A stretch of 10,081 nt of DNA from Alphaproteobacteria bacterium. GTDB lineage: Bacteria > Pseudomonadota > Alphaproteobacteria > Rhizobiales > Devosiaceae. Each line of letters starts with the position of its first letter. Position 1 is the first letter of the stretch. The translations under genes were made by a program, and so were the position numbers. Where the stretch lies: assembly GCA_024279575.1 (NCBI GenBank), contig JAJRRJ010000205.1, positions 1 to 10,081 of the forward strand, written 5' to 3'. Under the pieces are notes generated by a model. It was not told the DNA's origin. It worked only from the letters and a program-made list of their open reading frames with translations, and made no database searches. Below, in pieces: positions 5,871 through 10,081 of the stretch.

Positions 5871-6739
5871 TGCACCTTTTTTCCAGACAATATCATGATG
5901 TTACTCACGCCCCCTACATACGCAGCTGGTGGTCAAATAACATTACTTCAGCTTTGTTTTTGCTGGCTCTGACCTGGCCATTTATTGTTGCATTTAATGA
6001 AACTGGTGGAGCGGTTTTGCCCGTTTTGTTGATTTCCGGGGTGATTGCACTCACCTGGAACATTGCTTTTTCACGGCTTCGAAATCAATTGCCAACCATG
6101 GACTGGGCAGTAACTGCCCTGTCGTTTTCCCTGTTTGTGTCGCCAAACCTGCCTGTTTGGCAAATTGCACTGGGAATGTCATTTGGCGTTGTTATTGGTG
6201 AGCAAATTTTTGGTGGTCGTGGACTAAACTTCCTCAACCCGGTGATTGTGGCACTTACGTTTCTTGCATTTTCCTTTCCCGGCACACAATATTTTGCATA
6301 TAGCAATTCATTTGCAATTTCAGTTTTGCCCGGAGCAATATTGCTTATTGTTTCGGGATTGATTTCCTGGCGAATTATAGTCGGTTCTATTCTTGCTATG
6401 ATCGGGGTTTTTCTCGTTGCAGGTTACACAGACCCGATTGCACCCATTGCAATCATGGGTTTTCTTACCGAAAATATCGCGCTGGGTTCTTTGCTGTTTG
6501 GATTGATATTTTTCGTCTGCGATCCCGTTAGCTCCGCTTCAACTAATCCCGGGCGTTGGTTATATGGGGGGCTAAGTGGCCTGTTGATTGCCCTGTTTGC
6601 ATTACCAAACCAAAGCTTAGGCGCGCCCGCAACTCTTATATTCGCCGTTTTACTTGCCTCAGTTTTTGCGCCTCTAATCGACTATTTTGTCATTGAGTTT
6701 AATGCCCGGCGCAGGAGGCATCGCAGTGAAAAACCTTAA
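5867..6739 (+). CDS. nqrB: Na+-NQR subunit B, shortened form lacking the covalent FMN site
   Basis: NqrB is the large membrane subunit that normally holds a covalent FMN on a Thr, riboflavin and the quinone-reduction site. Position and core motifs identify it: IFGGRGLNFLNP (114-125), SWRIIVG (167-173), FFVCDPVSSASTNPGRWLYG (215-234), and FAPLIDYFVIE near the end. About ten hydrophobic helices remain. It has 290 residues against about 412 in Vibrio. The N-terminal extension, the long loop after the first helix and the segment between helices 5 and 6 are all reduced. In Vibrio that last segment carries Ser-Gly-Ala-Thr with the flavinylated Thr236. Here the stretch between NFLNP and SWRII is only about 40 residues and contains no SGAT. 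The frame is unbroken, so this is not a frameshift. ATG 5867 overlaps the nqrA stop; a second ATG follows directly at 5870. Confidence 0.9.
   Translation: MMHLFSRQYHDVTHAPYIRSWWSNNITSALFLLALTWPFIVAFNETGGAVLPVLLISGVIALTWNIAFSRLRNQLPTMDWAVTALSFSLFVSPNLPVWQIALGMSFGVVIGEQIFGGRGLNFLNPVIVALTFLAFSFPGTQYFAYSNSFAISVLPGAILLIVSGLISWRIIVGSILAMIGVFLVAGYTDPIAPIAIMGFLTENIALGSLLFGLIFFVCDPVSSASTNPGRWLYGGLSGLLIALFALPNQSLGAPATLIFAVLLASVFAPLIDYFVIEFNARRRRHRSEKP
6713..6718 (+). promoter_or_regulatory. Strong ribosome-binding site deciding the nqrC start
   Basis: AGGAGG lies inside the end of nqrB, 7 bases before GTG 6726. It picks GTG 6726 over the in-frame ATG 6687, which would add 13 residues with no comparable site and no similarity to NqrC. 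Confidence 0.75.
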
Positions 6740-7532
6740 CCCCCTGTTCTGGTGGCACAAATTTCTTCAACTACCAAATGAAAGGCTTTCCAAAACACTT
6801 CTCGTTGCCTTTATGCTGGCTGTTGTTTGCGCAGTTATCGTCTCCGTAACCGCTGTAACCCTGAGGCCATTGCAAGAGTCTAACCGCGATTTGCGTCGTC
6901 AGGAAAGAATGCAGGAGATGATTGCCTCCCTGCCCGGAATTGCCGATCTTTTGCAGGGAAACCAGGATGGAGCGCTGGAAATTCGCATCGTTGATATTAA
7001 TAATGCAAAATTTTCGACTGACATTGACCCGCAAAACTACGATCAGCGTGCTGCAGCGGCAAACCCTGACCTTAGCACCGCTTTGTCTCCAGATATGGAT
7101 ATTGCCGGGCTTGGCCGTCGCGCAAATTATGCGCCGGTTTATATGCTTTCTCAAAATGATGAACTGGCATTGTTAATCCTGCCCGTTCACGGCACGGGGT
7201 ATCAATCCACGCTTTACGGTTATCTGGCGCTACAAAGCAACCTTGTAACAATCGCCGGGCTGACTTTTTACGAACAGGGAGAAACTCCAGGTCTTGGTAA
7301 CCGTATTGAAGAAGCCGACTGGGAAGCCTTATGGCCTGGCAAAGAAATTGCCGATGAAAATGGTGAAATCCTGATTGAAGTTGTACGCGGTCAAGCCAGC
7401 ACCCCCTATCAGGTGGATGGCATTTCAGGCGCAACCCGCACAGGAAATGGCGTTACTAATCTGTTGCGCTTTTGGCTGGGAGAAAATGGCTTTGGCCCAT
7501 TTCTTCTCAACTTGAAAACGGGAGTAATTTAA
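6726..7532 (+). CDS. nqrC: Na+-NQR subunit C (covalent FMN subunit)
   Basis: NqrC carries one covalently bound FMN in the periplasmic part of the complex and passes electrons on from the NqrD/NqrE iron-sulfur centre. The 268-residue product (Vibrio about 257) has one N-terminal membrane helix at about 23-45, then a soluble FMN-binding domain. It shows GYLALQSNLVTIAGLTFYEQ, the ETPGLGNRI motif at about 186-194, and DGISGATRTGNGV, with Thr237 in the SGAT flavinylation motif, ending in FWLGENGFGPFL. So the FMN site missing from NqrB is intact here. GTG 6726 is the likely start, 14 bases inside the 3' end of nqrB. An apparent apbE gene lies downstream to attach FMN. Confidence 0.95.
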   Translation: MKNLNPLFWWHKFLQLPNERLSKTLLVAFMLAVVCAVIVSVTAVTLRPLQESNRDLRRQERMQEMIASLPGIADLLQGNQDGALEIRIVDINNAKFSTDIDPQNYDQRAAAANPDLSTALSPDMDIAGLGRRANYAPVYMLSQNDELALLILPVHGTGYQSTLYGYLALQSNLVTIAGLTFYEQGETPGLGNRIEEADWEALWPGKEIADENGEILIEVVRGQASTPYQVDGISGATRTGNGVTNLLRFWLGENGFGPFLLNLKTGVI

Positions 7533-7534
7533 CT

Positions 7535-8191
7535 GTGGCTGGAAAATTCCATCAGATAACAGACCCTGTTATTCAAAATAATCCGATCACAATACAAATT
7601 CTTGGGATTTGCTCAGCCCTTGCAGTTACAACGTCTCTGGCCAATGCTCTGACTATGTCAGCTGCACTTACAATAGTGCTGATATTTTCAAGCATGAGCA
7701 TTTCCCTAATTCGCAATCATATCCCCTCTTCAATCCGCCTGATTGTACAAATCACCATTATTGCATCGCTGGTGATTGTGGCCGATCAGTTTCTTCAAGC
7801 CTACGCGTTTGATATGAGCCAGCGCCTTTCGATATTTGTCGGCCTGATCGTTACAAACTGCCTGGTGCTTGGGCGCGCAGAAAGCTTTGCCATACGCAAC
7901 CCTGTCTGGCCCAGTGTTCTTGATGCCCTTGGCAACGGGCTGGGCTATAGTTCCATTCTGATTATAATCGGTACAATACGCGAGCTGTTTGGCACCGGAA
8001 ACTTGCTTGGTTATCCGATTTTTCAAACCATTGAGAATGGGGGGTGGTATGAGCCGCTTGGCTTTATGGCGCTGGCACCAAGCGCCTTTTTTATACTGGG
8101 TTTTCTCGTCTGGATAATCCGTGTATTTCGACCCGAGCAGGCAGAAAACCCCGATTATCATTTGCGTACAGGCAATGAGGCCAGGCGATAA
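7535..8191 (+). CDS. nqrD: Na+-NQR subunit D
   Basis: A membrane subunit that, with NqrE, holds a membrane-embedded 2Fe-2S cluster between NqrF and the NqrC flavin and shares the inverted six-helix fold of the RnfA/E and NqrD/E family. The 218-residue product (Vibrio about 210) keeps NNPITIQILGICSALAVTT with Cys26, SLIRNHIPSSIRLIVQ, the IVTNCLVLGRAE motif with Cys109, GNGLGYS, and GGWYEPLGFMALAPSAFF near the end. Both cluster cysteines are present. I placed the start at GTG 7535, which has GGGAG at 7520-7524 and begins MAGKFHQITDP; an upstream ATG at 7472 lies inside nqrC. Its stop overlaps the nqrE start in TAATG. Confidence 0.96.
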   Translation: MAGKFHQITDPVIQNNPITIQILGICSALAVTTSLANALTMSAALTIVLIFSSMSISLIRNHIPSSIRLIVQITIIASLVIVADQFLQAYAFDMSQRLSIFVGLIVTNCLVLGRAESFAIRNPVWPSVLDALGNGLGYSSILIIIGTIRELFGTGNLLGYPIFQTIENGGWYEPLGFMALAPSAFFILGFLVWIIRVFRPEQAENPDYHLRTGNEARR

Positions 8192-8790
8192 TGATCGAAC
8201 TTTTTCAAATTGCTGTTTTTCAGGATAATCTCGCACTTTCTTTCTTCTTGGGCATATGCACCTTTCTAGCCGTATCCAGGCGCATAGATACAGCACTTGG
8301 GCTGGGACTGGCGCTTATAATTGTGCAAACCATAACCGTTCCGCTTAACTACCTGATCCACAACTACCTGCTTGTTGAGGGAGCATGGGCATGGGCAGGA
8401 TTGCCTGAAGTTGATCTTACCTTTCTCAAACTTATCAGCTTTATCGGCTTGATTGCGGCAATGGTGCAGATTCTTGAAATGGTGCTGGATCGTTATATGC
8501 CCACCCTGCATCGCGCTCTTGGTATTTATTTGCCGTTAGTTACTGTGAATTGCGCCATTCTTGGTGCGTCATTATTCATGGTCGAGCGTCAATACAATTT
8601 TGAGCAAAGTATTGTTTATGGGTTGGGAAGCGGTGTTGGCTGGGCTTTGGCAATTGCTGCACTGGCTGCCATTCGTGAACGCCTCAGCTATTCAAATATT
8701 CCCAAAGGTCTACAAGGACTGGGTATGGCTTTCATTGTCACCGGCCTTATGTCCATGGGATTTTCTGCCTTTGCCGGGATGCAGATATAA
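8191..8790 (+). CDS. nqrE: Na+-NQR subunit E
   Basis: The partner of NqrD, with six membrane helices. The 199-residue product is the usual length for the family (about 198). It keeps NLALSFFLGICTFLAVSRR with Cys23, SFIGLIAAMVQILEMVLDR, the LPLVTVNCAILGASLFM block with Cys121, the YGLGSGVGWALAIAALAAIRE motif and LQGLGMAFIVTGLMSMGF at the end. Cys23 and Cys121 correspond to the cysteines that, with those of NqrD, bind the 2Fe-2S cluster. The start is the overlap ATG in TAATG (8189-8193), so it is coupled to nqrD; its own stop overlaps nqrF in the same way. Confidence 0.96.
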   Translation: MIELFQIAVFQDNLALSFFLGICTFLAVSRRIDTALGLGLALIIVQTITVPLNYLIHNYLLVEGAWAWAGLPEVDLTFLKLISFIGLIAAMVQILEMVLDRYMPTLHRALGIYLPLVTVNCAILGASLFMVERQYNFEQSIVYGLGSGVGWALAIAALAAIRERLSYSNIPKGLQGLGMAFIVTGLMSMGFSAFAGMQI

Positions 8791-10019
8791 TGAGCGAAAT
8801 TATACTTGGCAGCGCCCTTTTTACTTTGATTATCATAATTTTGGTTTTGCTGGTCATCGGTATTCGCGCAATTTTATTACCTGCAAAAATGATAAATATC
8901 ACAGTTAACAATGATAAAATATTAGCAACAGTTACAGGGCAAAAACTCCTTCCCGCCCTCAACGATTGCGGCATTCCGGTCCCCTCGGCTTGCGCCGGAG
9001 CAGGAACTTGCGGCCTTTGCCGCTTGACCGTTCTTACAGGGGGGGGCGATATACTTCCAACTGAAAAAGCACTCCTTACCCCAGGTGAGGTAAATAGCGG
9101 CATGCGTCTTGCGTGTCAGGTCACTATACGCTCAGACCTTGACCTGCGGGTGCCCGATGACATTTTGGAGGTACAAAACTGGCAATGCACGCTGAGGTCA
9201 ACACGTTCGCTTTCTCCCCTGATCAAGGAAATAGTTTTTGACCTGCCACAAGACATGGACACTGACTCGGTGAATCTGCGTGCCGGCGCATTTTTTCAGA
9301 TAACCGCACCACCGTATGAACTTGATTTTAACAGCATCGAAATTCCCCCTGACTTTTCTTATGAATGGAAACATTTGGGCCTGACAAAACTAAGTATAAA
9401 AAGCACAGAACCCGTAAGTCGCGCCTATTCCATTGCCAACAGGCCATCGGACAAAGGGGTAATTGTTCTAAATATTCGCCTTGCTGTGCCGCCCCCCAAA
9501 ACCAGCAATGCTCCACCTGGCATCGTTTCATCCTACTTGTTTGGTTTACGCCAGAACGACAAGGTTCTTGTGGCTGGCCCCTATGGGGACTTTGGTGCAC
9601 AAAACAGCGAACGCGAAATGGTTTTTATTGGTGGTGGTGTAGGCATGGCACCCTTGAGAGCAATTATTTTTGACCAGCTTGAACGCCTTGGCACAAAGAG
9701 AAAAATCAGCTTCTGGTATGGAGCACGAAGTCGATATGATGTTTTTTATGAGGAAGATTTCAATCAGCTGGCAAAAAAACACAACAATTTCAGCTGGTAT
9801 GTTGCGCTTTCAGAACCTCGAAAAAAGGACAATTGGCAAGGTCTGGTTGGCTTCATTCATGATGTCGCCAAGGAGCAATATCTGAACAAACACCGTGCGC
9901 CCCAGGATTGTGAATACTATCTGTGTGGCCCGCCGCTAATGATAAATAGCGTGCTCGTTATGCTCGATGAGCTGGGCATAGAAAGTGAAATGATCTTTAG
10001 CGATGATTTTGGAGGTTAA
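8790..10019 (+). CDS. nqrF: Na+-NQR subunit F (NADH dehydrogenase, FAD and 2Fe-2S)
   Basis: NqrF takes electrons from NADH on the cytoplasmic side and passes them through FAD and a 2Fe-2S cluster. The 409-residue product is the usual family length. Residues 5-27 are the single membrane anchor. Residues 36-125 are a ferredoxin domain with cluster cysteines 68, 74, 77 and 109, matching Vibrio 70, 76, 79 and 111. Then comes the FAD domain with RAYSIANRP (211-219; RAYS binds FAD) and the NADH domain with FIGGGVGMAPLR (279-290), WYGARS, and YLCGPPLM (377-384), ending in DDFGG. It has the full catalytic set, so the NADH-oxidising entry to the complex is intact. TAATG couples it to nqrE. Confidence 0.97.
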   Translation: MSEIILGSALFTLIIIILVLLVIGIRAILLPAKMINITVNNDKILATVTGQKLLPALNDCGIPVPSACAGAGTCGLCRLTVLTGGGDILPTEKALLTPGEVNSGMRLACQVTIRSDLDLRVPDDILEVQNWQCTLRSTRSLSPLIKEIVFDLPQDMDTDSVNLRAGAFFQITAPPYELDFNSIEIPPDFSYEWKHLGLTKLSIKSTEPVSRAYSIANRPSDKGVIVLNIRLAVPPPKTSNAPPGIVSSYLFGLRQNDKVLVAGPYGDFGAQNSEREMVFIGGGVGMAPLRAIIFDQLERLGTKRKISFWYGARSRYDVFYEEDFNQLAKKHNNFSWYVALSEPRKKDNWQGLVGFIHDVAKEQYLNKHRAPQDCEYYLCGPPLMINSVLVMLDELGIESEMIFSDDFGG

Positions 10020-10022
10020 GGT

Positions 10023-10081
10023 ATGAGTTTTACCCGACGAAAAATCTTGTTTGGTGCGGGAAGTGTTGTCCTGAGCGCTGG
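10023..10081 (+). CDS. apbE: Start of a probable ApbE FAD:protein FMN transferase (partial)
   Basis: An open frame begins at ATG 10023, three bases after the nqrF stop, with GGAGG at 10010-10014. The 19 codons present read MSFTRRKILFGAGSVVLSA and run off the window end. TRRKIL followed by a hydrophobic stretch looks like a twin-arginine (Tat) export signal. ApbE attaches FMN to Thr of SGAT motifs in NqrB/NqrC and is often encoded directly after nqrF. The gene name therefore rests on position; the sequence itself shows only an exported N-terminus. Confidence 0.6.
   Translation, partial: MSFTRRKILFGAGSVVLSA

Noticed and set aside
5867..6739. NqrB shortening caused by a frameshift or pseudogene
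   Set aside because: The frame is unbroken, the conserved blocks are in one frame and in order, and the start and end overlap neighbours normally.
7730..8296. Minus-strand open frame of 188 residues inside nqrD and nqrE
   Set aside because: It is antisense to two well-conserved genes and has no family-like features.
4611..10019. Reading the operon as Rnf instead of Nqr
   Set aside because: NqrA-like and NADH-oxidising NqrF proteins are present, gene order is nqrA-F, and RnfB and RnfC ferredoxin-type proteins are absent. The short NqrB is RnfD-sized, but it also lacks the RnfD SGAT site.

Overview
The window (10,081 bases) looks like a chromosomal stretch of a Gram-negative proteobacterium. 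An alphaproteobacterium is my best guess: it has an SqrR/BigR-like ArsR regulator, a six-gene Na+-NQR operon and moderate GC content. The genus cannot be read from the sequence. Genes are dense, several starts are GTG, and most neighbours overlap or abut.

Left part (1-2423, + strand): the 3' end of a probable Fe(II)/2-oxoglutarate dioxygenase, two small unrecognised proteins that overlap by 8 bases, a full-length trifunctional siroheme synthase (cysG), and an ArsR-type repressor whose two cysteines match the spacing of the persulfide sensor SqrR. Facing them on the minus strand (2437-3969) is a 510-residue protein. Its first 300 residues are a divergent but catalytically complete hydroxymethylbilane synthase (HemC), and its last 190 or so look like uroporphyrinogen-III synthase (HemD). 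HemC-HemD makes uroporphyrinogen III and CysG turns that into siroheme, the cofactor of sulfite and nitrite reductases. The block could therefore be a porphobilinogen-to-siroheme module beside a reactive-sulfur sensor.

Middle (3970-4610): the hemC upstream region, a decayed MFS transporter that keeps only a possible N-terminal tail and the last ~100 residues, and a leader of about 180 bases with several small inverted repeats.

Right part (4611-10081, + strand): nqrA-B-C-D-E-F, tightly coupled by short overlaps, then the first 19 codons of a gene that is probably apbE, the flavin transferase that loads FMN onto Nqr subunits. NqrA, C, D, E and F carry their known key residues. NqrB is unusual: 290 residues instead of about 412, its large extramembrane segments are missing, and the segment carrying the Ser-Gly-Ala-Thr covalent FMN site is absent. 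NqrC keeps its own SGAT site. The complex would thus seem to lack one of its standard flavins, which is the most interesting observation here.
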